In this document: piece by piece, positions 1 to 13,626 of the stretch
Layout of the letters: each line of letters starts with the position of its first letter
Numbering within the stretch: position 1 is the stretch's first letter
Assembly: GCA_903813345.2 (NCBI GenBank)
Contig: CAIIXF020000002.1
Span: 5,496,001-5,560,000 of the forward strand
DNA from: Owenia fusiformis
Lineage: Eukaryota; Annelida; Polychaeta; Sabellida; Oweniidae
Direction of reading: 5' to 3'
Length of the DNA: 64,000 bases
Translations under genes and position numbers: made by a program
The notes under the pieces: model-generated
Told to the model about the DNA's origin: nothing
The model's database searches: none
What the model saw: the letters and a program-made list of their open reading frames with translations, nothing else

Positions 1-242
1 TTTATATCACGAAGATGGCCGAAGATGTTTATATCACGAAGATGGCCGAAGATGTTTATATCACGAAGATGGCCGAAGATGCCTATATCACGAAGATGGC
101 CGAATATGCTTATATCACGAAGATGGCCGAAGATGTTTATATCACGAAGATGGCCGAAGATGCTTATATCACGAAGATGGCCGAAGATGCTTATATCACG
201 AAGATGGCCGAAGATGTTTATATCACGAAGATGGCCGAAGAT
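1..242 (+). repeat. 27-bp tandem repeat array
   Basis: Nine near-identical 27-bp units, each containing ATGGCCGAAGATG followed by TTTATATCACGAAG, run from the window edge to about 242. The array probably continues upstream. Because 27 is a multiple of three, a frame stays open as a nine-residue peptide repeat, but there is no further coding context. The frame ends about 70 bp after the array. A partial inverted copy of the unit (CTTCGGCCATCTTCGG) follows at about 286-303. Confidence 0.9.
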
Positions 243-311
243 ACTTCAATGGACCAATCAAATTCCTTGGAGGTTTCAAGTTCGATCTTCGGCCATCTTC
301 GGTTGAGATAA

Positions 312-3300
312 AAAAAATTGTTACCCTCTTTTCTTAGAATGTTTCTTCATGAGAAAAAATAACAATTTGAGTTCAAGTTGAGAAATTTAATTATACATAT
401 TTAATCATCATTAAGAGTGAAAGGAGTACAGCCGGGGAGTACAGTTTAATACATTTACTAAAATCGGCTGAGCTCTAATCTCAAATAGCCAGAGGAAATA
501 AAGAAATTACGATTTTCGACATTTTGTAAATTGTTCGCTTATTTTATGTGCACATTAGTATGCAATTTAGAATTTAAAGCGATTGCAATTTTCTCATTCT
601 ACAGACGTCTTCAAGTGGGAATCACTCAGAATGACACAGGATTTTTCACCCCCAGTTAATACCCTTCTTGAAATACTTATGATTTAGAGACTGTGATGAG
701 AAGTAGAGCTCTTAACACAATTGCCGTTATCCGAAAACTGTTAATTTATGTCACTTCTTCATTCTGTTGAGAACTTGAATAGTCAAGTTCCTATTTCACG
801 CTAACCTCTCTCTTTTACAATTTTTAGAAGTTGATACTGCATCTTTTAGAAAGATAACTCGACTCTGACAGTAGCCTACACGCAGACTCTAGTTACAAGC
901 ATTGTTTTCTAGTTATGAAGATGAAGCTCACTTTTAAGAAGCGAAGTCAAACGAATGTAAAGTGTATTCTGACACTCGGAATATGAAGAACTAATAAACA
1001 TTCATTAAAATATTTCTACATTACACTTATCACATTTTAAATAAAAGCTTCATCTCAACTATTACTTGTTTCTGAGCTCAAAGTAAATATCTTTCATTTC
1101 CTTTTTAAATACTTTATTAGGAGGCTCTTCTTCACCTAATTCGAAAATATCATTCGTACCTGTTCTCCGGGTAATTTTCAAAAATGATATCTAATGATAT
1201 CTTATGGCCTAGATAGCTGAATATCATTTTTTAAACTTGATATACAGGAGATGATTTCAAAAATTAGCAGGATTCTATTAAAACACCGCTATACGTATCT
1301 ATCAAAATACTCCGTCTAGGATATCCCCGTTCAGGAGTCGAACTACAAGCCCTTGTGACACAAGTGTGCTGTATAGATACCTGTTTAAATGTATAAAACA
1401 ACTTTTATTATTTGATTTTACTCTTACAAATAATTGATTTTCAAAGATAATTGCTTATCTTAGTTTACATCATTATTTTGCAGTGATGTTATTTCAGGCC
1501 TCGATTTTGCCTTTTGAAATATGTTTATGTCCCGGTTTATGTCTGTATTTTGATAATGTTATGCATGTCAGAATACATGATGGAGAACTATATTGCGCCT
1601 GAAAGTAGAGGTATTAGAACATATTGTTACGGAACATTGCAAGAAAATCTCACTCCAATAGGAAACCGATTGAAAGTAAGTTAATGTACATAGAAAGCTT
1701 CAATTGCGTATGCGTATAAAGTTCTGAGAACTTATTACAGAAGATTGCAAGTGAATGTGATACGTTCGGAGCAATAAAACTCAAAAAGTTAAGTGACCAC
1801 TTAGAGCTTAGTAAAATAGAACTTATCGTTATATAATAAAATAACATATCCGATTCTGTCTAGCCTTGTATTGTTACAATGCAAAGATAAGAGGCATATT
1901 AAACTTATATTTTCAAACTTGATTAACTAAGCAGGACTCATAAGGGGCCCTTAAGCTTCTGGGTCTGTCTTTATAATTAGTTTATACTGTCAGAAGTTCT
2001 TAATTCCGTATGACTTAACCAACAAATAAACAGTGACCATTCACCATGAAAAGTCAATGCATGCTCGCTAAGAAAAGTAATGGACTCACAAAACCTCCCT
2101 GTTGTTGTCCAACATAATTTACTTAGTAACTCAAAAAGCCACATGTAATCATATTATAAAGTCTAGTAGTGTTCCTAATCCCTAAAAGCAATGGGTTCAA
2201 TGAAAGGTCCTTGAGTAAAACAAACGGGATTTGATAGTTGAACATTACCAAACTGAGTCAAATGCAGCCAGATCGTCTCGATGCATATGCCTTTAAATTG
2301 TATAAAATTGTATTATCCGACCAGAACCAATTGGATTTAGGCCATAAGAATATAGTAGTCAAGCCTGTATGTAAAAACCGAAAAGATGCACATCAGATGT
2401 TATGTATACAGATGTATTATTACGTTTACAAATATTATAAAACTAAAGGTCAAAATTATTGTTATAGCGAAGACAAAGTAGTTTTAGTATGGGGAATTAT
2501 CAATGTCGGAAGTCACAATTTGCAGATCTACTTGACATATAATTCCGTATAAATCCAAATAGTAATCCACTTTGGACAATTAAACGTCATTGAATTCTGA
2601 CTTTTATATTCAATATTATAATATTTGATTGTAGATTTTATTTTCATTTCACGAGAAATTTCTGCAAAAACATTCCAGATATGAAATTGTCTAGACAAAA
2701 CAACGAAGATCAACATTTGTAACCAATTTATAAAAATTATATAAAGTTTTTTTTTCATTAAGTATCAACTTTGGCATAGTGCATATTATATTCTTGTTTC
2801 TCTGAGCAAAAACGTACAAAAGTTTAATTTCATATCATGATTAATCGCAATTGATTCAAAAACATGAATGTAACAACATATCCTCCCGACAGTGAACATT
2901 TTATAACGTTCCGAAATCGTTGTCTAAAACAATTCGAAATCTTTCCGCGGCCGGTCGTGTGTTCTATATTTAAACAACATTTAGAAAAGGACTAAAGTTC
3001 ATTAAAACACTAATAACAATTATGCCACGTGCTTTAATGATAATCCCCTTAAATCTTCCGTCAACTAATTAACAATCAAATGATCTCTTTCTATGAACAA
3101 GGCATCATTTGTCGCTCATCACTCTTTACACTTGACTTCATATGATAAGGAAAAATGATGATAGAAATTTTCCACTGCAACGATATAGCAGATGTCTAAA
3201 TATTATAAGGGGTACATCATTATGAAATGAAGAATACAGCAAACCCTAGAACCGTGCATCTTTTAATCAGATGAAATAGCTTTCTTTAAACATATTTGAT

Positions 3301-6300
3301 GCTGTAAGTTGCCATTATATGATTTTTTTTCTTAAAAAACAGGTTTGTCTTCTTTCTCCCATTACTGATTATAAGATCGATAAACAATACAAATACATAT
3401 CGATGATGGATAAATTGCAGAGAAACATCGTATACACTTTCTGAAATCATAAGCTTGCATTATAAATATATTATTTCACTCCATCAATTGCAAATATAAT
3501 CCAGCATGTGAAGAACAAGTTCAATTTAGTATTTTGGTAATTTTTTGTCTCTCCGGGAGCATCGTTCCGTTTGAGGAAACACATCAATTAGTTTTTCTCG
3601 TTATAAATCCGACAATCTTCCAACCGTGACGAAGATATGAATCGATAGATGACTCAATTTTCTACAGGGACGAATAGGACAGTACATCAGTATGGTGTAA
3701 TTTGAGAGTCCGAAACTCGCAAAATGAAATGCGTCACCAAGGAAGATAAAATATTTGCGCATTACCTTATGATAAAAAACAACTACATGTAACTCGCAAA
3801 CAGCACAATTTGGGACACGTCTTCGCCACCACACTTACATATGTAAAAAGACTAATATACATGTATATAAGGCCATTCATTACGTTTACATAAAATCAAG
3901 ACATTTAGTAATCGCTATACTATTATTTTCATTCATTCAAATTTCCATTCAATTCAGCAGAAAAAATTATTATATTAATAAACCTATTGAATCGACTTTT
4001 TGGACAATAATGTGTTATAAATCCTTAATTAATTTAAATTAAAAAAGAAAATTAAAATTACCTAAATATTTTACTTGCTTTCGTATGAAAAGGTGTCTCA
4101 AGGCAAGTGCCTTGTTTGCATATCACATTTCTATTAGTGCTCGACAGGTATTCACGTTTGATAGACATACACCGAATGATCGTTTTGTTAAGATATCCCT
4201 GGTATACACAAATCATAAAGACATAGATAATTTGAGGTCAGAGGTCTGTTTTAGAAGAGTGCCTCCTCAAACAAATTATTCTATCGCTGCGGTGGGGGCA
4301 AAATGAAATTGATTAAGAAGTTCTAGAATGGAACGATCTATTCAACGAAGGTCTTTCAGCGATATAAAATGTCCTAAAAATATTATTAATGAAAAGTGGC
4401 TATAAAACTCAGTAATATATTTATTTTAGTAATTTTCACGATTTGATTGCGTTTTTATGTAGAGAAAAAACTCTAGATAAAACATATTTATTTTTTATTC
4501 CATACCTTCTTCCCAATTTTATAACCTTATATCAAACATGAGTTTGACATTTCGCAAGAACCCCCCCCCCCCCCCCCCCCCGACAAATGAGATTTATCCC
4601 TCCCGAGTTGTAACATCTAATGATAATGACATCATTGAAAGTCAAAATATTGCATATCAAGGACGCAAGGCCAAAGCAGAAGAGACATACGTACCGAATG
4701 ATATCGCGGGATCAATATATTAGTTATTTCTAAAAGTATGAATTAAACCTTAAAAGTACTTTAACTGTTTGGATTGGTAACCGCTGCTTTAAACGTTTGT
4801 TCGCTTATTGTTAAACACACCAAAATATAAAATTCGGAAGAGGCGTTAAGCAAATCTAATGATTTAAATTTGATATATAATTTTATAAATTTTAAATTGC
4901 ACGTATAATTTTTGTATATTTTAAATTGCATGTGTAAATTTCAGCTTTTCGCTATCAACGGATTCATCGGTCAGACATATGTTTAACATGTATATAATAG
5001 TTAGATTACGTTTTTGATAAAACGTCAACTTCTGTCAATCAGGTATTTTTGAAATATGTTTTTAAGAAGGCTAGACGAAATTAAACGATAACATACTGTC
5101 TGGAGTATGGATATGGAGTACTCGGAGCTTTATCTTACAACTGGAAATCGAGGTACGACTTAAGATACTACATATCATTCATCATGCATGGTGTTTTAAC
5201 TACATTTGCGTAGATTTATATATTAATAATATTATTTGTTCCTATTTGTAGACAGAAAACTGATTTGCAGATTTGAGTAGTTTTATATTTATATGAAAAA
5301 ATATATCGATTTTTATTTGTGATGTCATCACTTTGTGTGCACGTTTATGTACTTTATATTGGTTAAACCACGGGTTTTCAACATACCTTTAATGCAGTAC
5401 ATGTTGTTTCTGCTAAGACGACACATAATTCTTTAATTGCAACATCATCATACAGAAATTTCAAATCTATATTAACAAAAAACAAAATCTGCTGTTATCA
5501 AAGTTCGTGTCTGAAACATAGAATGCCACAAGACCAGACACAGTAGCTGATGCTATGGGCCATTTCGAAACAATACGCAGACCTCATATAGTGCACAGAC
5601 ACCAGAAGTTAAGGCTCGTTAAAAGATAATTAAAACATGATTACCAGAATTTGTACTTGCAGCCATGCGCCTTAGAATAACATTGTAACCCTATACTCTG
5701 TAATGTACCCTCAGGAATGCCCAGTCTTGGAGCATCCCTCCGATCGATTTTCACAGAGCGTGAAATTAAAGTACATATGATGAAAACAATAGGCACTGTG
5801 CGTTCCAATATACTCGAGCTTGTTAATACAGACGGGTTCAAACTATAAGTAATGGAGCATTTTAAAAAATCCGCACATGAAATGACAATACTGCCAACAG
5901 GGATATCTATTGACTCAATTCCCGAACACCAACACAACCCCAAAGATCCAAATCTCAGAGGCGTACTACATATTTATTACTCTGAACACAGAGTCCAAAA
6001 ACTCATCAGGATCCTTTCAAAAACCGATCGAACTCAAAGGAACCAATATACACCCAGGAACTGGAAGCCCTGGAATTTGCGAAAAATATAAAAGCATTTT
6101 TTTCTTCTGATGCACACATTACTAATATAACTTGAAAATAGCTGCATTTTCGCTATCTGAAAGGTTACAAATCACAAGGAAATATTGAGAAAAATTTCAC
6201 TTTGTACAAACCAACGGCCCGGGCATCCTAAATAAAGCTCAATGGCACGCTTATGGTTTCAATCATGCGCGATATTTTGGAGTCAGAAAGAACCCGAGCC

Positions 6301-9300
6301 CATAATCCGCATCAACATTAACTTATCAAAGCATTTTGGTGATCAGAAAGAACGTTTCAATGTTGAACTTGCTGGTCTTTGGCTCCGTGGAAATCAGCTT
6401 TCAAAACACTATTACCGCATATATCAATTATGATGGGGTAGTATTTAGTTATCTCAGGCTATCATATATACACCCCTTCCATACAACCAGAAGTGCCCCT
6501 TTCCCATCACTTATAAAAGTCTGTTTATATTTGGCGATTTAAATCAATCCCTCAAAGTCATACATTTCAGAACTGCGATTAAAAGACCGAGATTAAGATT
6601 CAAACATCTACAGGTTTTAATATGCTATAAAATGAAAACTTTTGTTTCCAAATTAATGAAGGGGGTGTACTTTTACTCTTGATATCAGTTGAAGTTAGCT
6701 TCGTGCACAATTTCGGATCGTAGACGACACAAATGATGAATAGAATTATGTAGGCGACAGTGATTCTCCGACCACTTTGCAGGGTGTTGAAAAATCGTGA
6801 AACAGACTCGCATAGTGTTGCTCAAACTTAAGCTGACCTCATAATTACAATGTGGACACGAAGTCGCGCTTTTTCAGTTCTGGCGCGGGAGTCTGCAATC
6901 ATAGTAAGCCTGTTTTAAATCATCACCGAATTCCAGTCAAATATATATAGAACGCTATTTGCTGAATTCGAAGTCAGATTTGGGATAATTCCCGTTTTCC
7001 ATCCATTTAATTTTGCCATTGCCTAAAATAAAATAAAAACAGTCAAGTTATTTTCTTCATCCTAGATGTTTCCAAGCATAAATTATGGAGAAATCTAAAA
7101 TAAATCTAGGATAGCAGAATTGCTCGTGGAGGTATTTATTAACAAAACAAATAAAGGCGCAATCAATAGTTAAATACAAATTAATTTCAAATGATACAAA
7201 TTATATATCAATGCGAAATAATAATACATCAACAACGTCGCGTGCCTGCCACATGTTTGGTTCGTTCATAGCTCCCCCTAAACTAATAATTACTTCAATA
7301 GACCGATTGTCATTTTTACAATTACAGTAATTCCGCAAGACATTTATCATTAATTTGACATAACTCAAAACTAGCTAGGTGGTAGGTAGAGCTTATCCCC
7401 TAGTTATAATCTTATACAAACAGCTGAAGTCATTTTGCGTTTAGTTTGGCAATTGTAAATATAATCAGTGGCTACTTTTTCGACTTTTTTCGGAAAAATC
7501 GAACAAGTCAAATTTCCACACATTTTGCTGCATACATTTTATTTCAGTTGATTAAAGAAAACGCCTTCATTACACTAATTATTAACAGTTGCAAAAATTT
7601 TAGGGAAATTAATAACACAAAAAATCAAATAATTACATTAATAGGAAACCTAAAAACAAGACTTGTCAATCAAAAATCATTTTTTCTATTGTTATGTATA
7701 TACATTCAATTAAAAAATACAGGCTTCCATTGTGTCCCACCCCTACCCATCTATGACATTTCTTATCGCAATTCTGGAACATTTCTTCTATTATATACCC
7801 CCAAAAGTCATACGATGCAATTTCGGCTAATCTTGGTGTGGTACTTTTCTATTATACTTGTGGCGACCAAATAAATCGTCAATTACGACATTGAGCATGT
7901 AAACTACTAATTACGACATTCAATCATGGTGATTGTTGACCTAAGAGGAAATACGAATATCTTCACGGGGTGTATTTTATAAATACCATAATTTTGCGGA
8001 CATACTGGTGCGCTCAAGTGCCAAAAATGATTTTACTGGCAAGAGTCAATCTATTGATAAATCATGTAGCAATCGGGTAAAGTGGTCTGACAACTGTAAA
8101 CCAGGAGCTTCGAATTTATAGACTCTTATGTATTTTGACAAATTTTAGTGGAATTATCCTCACAATGTGCGATATTATCTGACATCATTTGTCCATCATT
8201 TGTGACATTTTGCTTTCAGGAATACACAGTGCCTCATTCAGACATTGTTATTCTACATGACTGCAATAAGGGTACAGTTTATATGGTCGCATACTCCCAT
8301 ATTCAGCTTCTCAAACCACGGGCAGTGAAGCGACTAACTTTCACAAAACACTATTTTCATACACTGCTTCAATTATTTTTTACTGAAAATCATATCTAAA
8401 TCTTCATCAGTAAAAAGTCACGCACAGAGTTTTCTCATGATGATATAAATGATGGACTTAGCAAAGACGGAAAGGAGGCGGGGCTTTGCAGTTGCCAATC
8501 AACATCGATTCTGGCGAATTTCCCATTAGATTTCCCAAGCGGCTCCTGTGACTTATGCTCTGTTGCAGTAACGAGCATTCTGATTGGTTGGAAAGGGATA
8601 TTTTCTGCATTATGAATCTGACTTCTGTTTTGCGGTGTATCTGGTAAATACGGCACCAGCTTAGGTTAAAATCAAACAGAAATATAGTCTGAGTCGATAT
8701 GGAAAGTTAGTTACCGGGCAAGAGTGGCTAGATATCAATCCTTCATGATTATTTGAAAGACGAATGGTAAGCCATCAAGAGTTGCCTAAACAAGAAGAAC
8801 GTACGCAGAAGAGAAATTCAATTCACAAAATTAAACATCATCTGAAGGACTTCCTTAGGAAACATTAATTATCGACAATTAGAAAATCAATTAGAAAAAA
8901 GTTCAGCTTCGAAGAACTTTAATTGGTTATTAAAGTTCAATTGATATGTCAGAAGAAGACTTGTAACTTGTGAAATCTGAGATGTTTTGAATGTCAAAAC
9001 AGAGGGGCATCAACAAAGTGTATAGCCTGAGACAACCCGTGTCAAATATACACCATTTATAATACATACACAGCCAATTTATCGTACGAGTTTATCTTCC
9101 AGAGGAACCTTGTGAACTTCAAGTTGAGACGTCCAGGGGACTTATCTAAAATAAAGAAATCTGAGACTTTTCAAGCACGAAACGCAACAGGACTTAACTA
9201 CTATTTTACTAAGAGGTAATTACAACGCTTGTAACAACAGAACATCGTTATCCTGCTATTTAAGAAATCCTGTAAAAAATCGAGGAGACACAAATCTACT

Positions 9301-10284
9301 CGACTCCAAAACCATAGGGTTAGAATTGAAAAATTCCGACTAGTTAAAGCACAGCTGTTTGAAATTTGCCAAGATTTTCCACCCAGTGGAAGCTATTATT
9401 GCCAGATTTCAAGAGCGTTCAGAAACACTTCCTTTGTTTATTTACATTTAACAACATATAGGCTACAATTCTACCCAGCTTGACTTGATAAGCCAGAAGA
9501 CCAAAACATTGAAATCAAATAGCTCTACTTGATCTTAACTAGAAACATTTTGAGTTAAGATTTGCCACTGTACTACCAGATAACTTAAACGGCAGACTTA
9601 TAGAGATCAACCACTTGGTAAAGCTTGATATAATCTGGAGTAAAAGACAAAATATTTGGAGTCACAAAACACTTGAAAATTGAACACAAAACCCGGGACA
9701 AAACCAGATATTAATCATCGTATGGGACACTCTATCCAGAGTCTGGCTCATAACTTATAGTTATTTCTGGAGGTTTTTTGAATGAAATACGATCTGTGAG
9801 GGATTAATTGGCGAGGATTTATGGACGCTAAGGTGGGGACAAACTTGTCATTGGAACCGTTGTTACTGACAGACGCATGTGGCGTATTCGCCGCACATTC
9901 CACTACTGTTGTAACACACATAGAAACATTGTTTTCATCTGAGAACTTTGACCTTCGTGGACATTAGTACATTACTCATTTGTTCTCGAGCAAGAAATTG
10001 GATAAAAATTATCACAAGAGACTCACTTTGTGAAAATATTCTGTCGCTAATTTTTCAGAACTTTCAAAAACATCAAGATAACGTCAGAAGTCCAGCCATA
10101 GTAATTGCCACTTAGATCGCTACAAGTGAAACAAGCAGCGACTCGAGAATACAGTTACAGACATTTGACACTAGTTTCCAACAATACATAAGTAAAACAG
10201 AGGCTTGGAGAAACTGGGGAGAACTGAGCGGAGTCACCGAAATATTCATTTTATTTACATTGATGCCGACCATCTTGTTCCAGT
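312..10284. other. intergenic, no supported gene
   Basis: This is AT-rich sequence with only short unrelated open frames, none with a recognisable domain or convincing splice sites. The one striking item is a run of 21 cytosines at 4561-4581. The part nearest 10284 should include the promoter and 5' UTR of the mab-21 gene, but I see no clear core promoter element. Confidence 0.6.
4561..4581 (+). repeat. poly(C) tract, 21 C
   Basis: This is an uninterrupted run of 21 cytosines in an otherwise AT-rich region. The exact length may be unreliable, because such runs are error-prone in assembly. Confidence 0.9.
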
Positions 10285-10428
10285 ATGGTGTATACTAATG
10301 GTATAAGCCCTGACAGTCCCGACAACTCTACAACAGATATGCTGGCTGCCCAGTCCAAGCTCCTTTTCCAGTTGAACAAGTATTACAATGAGAGGGTGCA
10401 CGCCCGTAAATCTGCCACTTCCAAACAG
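10285..10428 (+). CDS. mab-21: mab-21 exon 1 (N-terminal coding exon)
   Basis: This is the first coding exon of a Mab-21 family gene. It ends at a donor (CAG|GTGGGT) exactly on a codon boundary, and its last codons join in phase 0 to exon 2 at 13627. The N-terminal helix LNKYYNERVHARKS matches the start of vertebrate MAB21L1/2. Two in-frame ATGs exist. The one at 10285 has a strong context (A at -3, G at +4) and adds 18 Ser/Asp/Thr-rich residues. The one at 10339 gives a 359-residue protein, the length of human MAB21L1. I list the longer form because of its context, but the shorter start is as likely. Vertebrate MAB21L1 and MAB21L2 have no intron in the coding region, so the intron here is a point of difference. 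Confidence 0.88.
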
Positions 10429-11253
10429 GTGGGTAACAATGATCTTCTCTTTGACCCTCCTGCATAACTAGAGCTGCAAAAATTGCTCCATTTTGAGAAA
10501 TTATTTTCTAATTTGCCCAAATCATTTTAATCATCGTTTTTTAAAATGGATGTGAGGAGTCCAACTGAGCCTAGCACGTTGTATATCATTGTGGTAAATA
10601 AATGTATATGTATCTTTTTATTCCACCATAAATATGACATCATTAAAGCCATATTTGAAAATCTCAGAATGTGCTGTTTTGATTTATTCAATATTTGGAC
10701 TTTTCAATGAAGATCATTCTTCGGCAGTTGATTTTTCTTATTTTGAATTTCAAAATTCGGATAGTCCTACTTGACATTTCTAGGGGTCTTCTTTATAACA
10801 TAGAATAATATCTCTCAATAAAATAAAGATATTAGGATTCTTAATACATTTGGAAAATTACTAAATACAAAACTTTTAATTCTTATAGATAAATTCGGAT
10901 TTATAATTATGATGAACTAGCTCCCTGCAGAGTTTGCAAAGACAGTCCAACGAATAAAATTAGATTAAAAATGATGCTTTAATAATGATTTAAAAATCAA
11001 TTCCAAAGAATATATATTTGGAAACAATTTACAATATTATCACCAGTTTGGTTTACGGACTGCCAAATAACTAAAAAGGATTGCAAAAAAGATATCTATG
11101 TTCAGTTTGAAACATGTTGCGTTTTAAATGAATTCAATTCATATTTGTACGTTTCTTCATTGTAATATATTTTAGTAGTGCAAAATAAGCTGGAAATAAA
11201 ATTTTGCTTTTTTAATTTACGTTTTTGTTGGTCTTCTCCACATAGCGTTTTAC

Positions 11254-11335
11254 CTGATAACTTAGCATCTCTGGTGTATCCTATTACCACCGCTGGAGCC
11301 TTGGGAACGACTTGATCGACTCCGCGATAACACCC
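11254..11335 (-). other. possible exon of a gene on the opposite strand
   Basis: Read on the - strand, an 82-bp segment is bounded by an acceptor (TTTGTTTACAG) and a donor (CAG|GTAAAA). In phase 0 it is open and encodes RGVDQVVPKAPAVVIGYTRD plus a few residues, with balanced codon composition unlike the AT-rich flanks. It lies inside the mab-21 intron. In vertebrates MAB21L1 and MAB21L2 sit in introns of NBEA and LRBA on the opposite strand, so a neurobeachin-family exon is one possibility. I cannot confirm that from the peptide. A chance exon-like segment is also possible. Confidence 0.3.
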
Positions 11336-12012
11336 CTGTAAACAAAATCCCATGGGGTCAAATCTAAAAAACGAAAAATACTTATTAATTAAAGCGATTA
11401 ACTAAAAATAAATGGGGATTCACGTAAGTGGTAAAATTTAAAGTATAATGCACGAATATCTGATGTATACAAAGTTTAGAATAGATCAAAACTGGAATGG
11501 ATAATTTCAGGATCATGTTTTGTTTACAGGAGGTTTCAGCGAAAACATGCAATGCGAATATTTCATGACTGAGTATTTTAGAGAGTGGTATTTTCAAAGC
11601 GCATGTTTTACTTAAATTCCCAATAAACATAACTCCTTTAATAAAGCGAAGAATGAAAAGGTCTTTTACAGTTATAATTGCCATGAGAAAATTTCCATTT
11701 TCAATTGCTTAGAAATATCGTTACAATATCTAAACAATTTGAAAATAAGATACATGCGTGATCAAAAATAACTCATGACTTAATGTTATTTCTTATTTTA
11801 TAAAAGACATATTGGTATGTTAAAATGCATAGGTAATAGGTATATAATTAACGCATTCCTTGTTGCATTTTATTTGACACTATTTATCCTTACAATTTCT
11901 AAAATGGTTTCTGCTCGGACGTAAAATATATTTTCTTAAACTATAGTTTCTTGAATGATCAAAGAAAAAACTGATAAAGCTTATATTCTTTGAATTATCC
12001 TAACTGTCCTAT

Positions 12013-12270
12013 GTATGCCTATAATGTACCTTTATAATATACCTATATGATATGCCTATAATGTACCTATATAATATACATGATATGCCTATACAATATG
12101 CCTATAATGTACCAATATAATATACCTATATGATATGCCTTTAAAATATGCCTATAATGCACCTATATAATAAACTTATTATATTCCAATATAAGATGTC
12201 TATAATTTGCCAATATAATAAACCTATAATATGCCTATATAATAGTTATGCCTATGACGTACCTTTATGA
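12013..12270 (+). repeat. degenerate AT-rich tandem repeat
   Basis: Imperfect repeats of motifs such as CCTATAATGTACC and CCTATATAATATG alternate here over about 250 bp, with a loose period of about 12-13 bp. The copies are too degenerate to define one consensus. Confidence 0.8.
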
Positions 12271-12998
12271 TATATCTAAACACTATTTGAATATATGCTT
12301 CGGCGTAGGCCCTGTATCTGTTTGTATGATGTATTATGAAATAAAGGAAATATAAAAAATTTAAAAAAATTTGAATATCATCCAATGTTCATCAGGTATT
12401 GCAAAAGCATCTGAATTTTCCATTTACCAGCATTGTTGCTTAAGAATCGGACTCCTCCTTAAATTATCCAAATTTGAAATGGCATTTATTTTTCAATTTT
12501 AAACATGTTGATCTTCTTTAGTTGTTTATTTCAATTTAAATTCAGCTGTAATTATTTTGACCTCTGATCCCTCAAATGAAAATACCAGAGATGCAGCTCG
12601 AGCAATTTTGAATAGCATATCGTATGATATATATCATTCTAATTTACTAATATCCATCTTGAATCTGCTACCTAAAGGGATATGATAAAGGTTGTATATA
12701 TATATTTTTGGAGCTAAAATAAATGGAGAACACGAACATATAATATATACATAACATATATTTATTACGTCATAATGCGATTTCACGTAGTTATCTGAAG
12801 ATTTACGTTTTATTTATTTTCTTTAATAATTTAATTTTTTTTATATATATATCTAGAGGCTGTATATCCCACATGGTCGAACATGGCCATGGCTTATCTT
12901 TTAATGCTATATCATAATAAAACCTAAAACTCAAAGTTTCAACATATGTAATTTTGAACACTTTTAATATGGTATCACTTTGACTAGGAGTATTTAGT

Positions 12999-13054
12999 CG
13001 TGAGATTCTGAGATCTCACGTAATTTGTTGTGTTATCGTGATAACACAACAAAT
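12999..13054. repeat. two adjacent perfect palindromes
   Basis: The first palindrome has arms CGTGAGAT/ATCTCACG (12999-13020). The second, at 13023-13054, has 15-bp arms ATTTGTTGTGTTATC around a 2-bp centre. Together they look like the remains of a small foldback element within the mab-21 intron. Confidence 0.75.
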
Positions 13055-13626
13055 ATGAAGAATAACTAGATAAGAATATTCAGAGGGGTACCTTGATAAA
13101 TAGTGGAATCTGTAATTTGGTAACATTTTAAATATCATTGATTAATCTTCCTGAATAATGACTATAATGGCATTGATTTTTTGTAGAACTATCCTGAGAG
13201 TTAGATAACGGTTATTCAAAGCTTGCATTGGTGCATTTGTTTACAATTTTGATTACTGTACATATTTGAATACCTTCAAGTTTCGAGATATGATACAGTT
13301 TGCTTGATTGTTAGAAAAAATTAAAAAGAAAATGTAATGAATTATTTGAAGTTCCCTCGAAGCTTCTACTTCTAGGATATGTACAAACGTTATATAGTGT
13401 CGACCACTGGATGCGTTAGAATACCCAAGGATGTGTTTGGATGGTGAATTCCGAATATGATTAAAGTGAATATAATCAATGGATTATTTATATAATTTAG
13501 AAAATCAGAAACTCAAAAACAGAAAGTCAATTCATTGGCTTGATGGCCTTCTTATTGTAACTGCATTATATCTCAAATCACGATTGTTATAAAAATAATT
13601 CTAAACTTTCGCTTTTATGGTTCCAG

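Larger units (their letters stand above)
10429..13626 (+). other. mab-21 intron (3,198 bp, phase 0)
   Basis: The intron begins GTGGGT and ends TTCCAG, splitting the gene between the N-terminal helix codon CAG and the codon GTT. It is AT-rich. It holds a degenerate AT-rich array near 12.0-12.27 kb, two adjacent perfect palindromes at 12999-13054, and an exon-like segment on the opposite strand at 11254-11335. Confidence 0.9.

Noticed and set aside
15-311. 98-residue open frame with nine-residue repeats
   Set aside because: It is produced by the 27-bp tandem array. It starts at the array, ends shortly after it, and lacks any domain or splice context.
5641-6091. Overlapping frames of 100 and 79 residues on opposite strands
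   Set aside because: They looked slightly retroelement-like, but I could not match any motif, and neither frame has supporting context.
7446-7874. 142-residue open frame
   Set aside because: It has AT-rich composition with Ile/Asn/Phe bias, no recognisable motif and no splice support.
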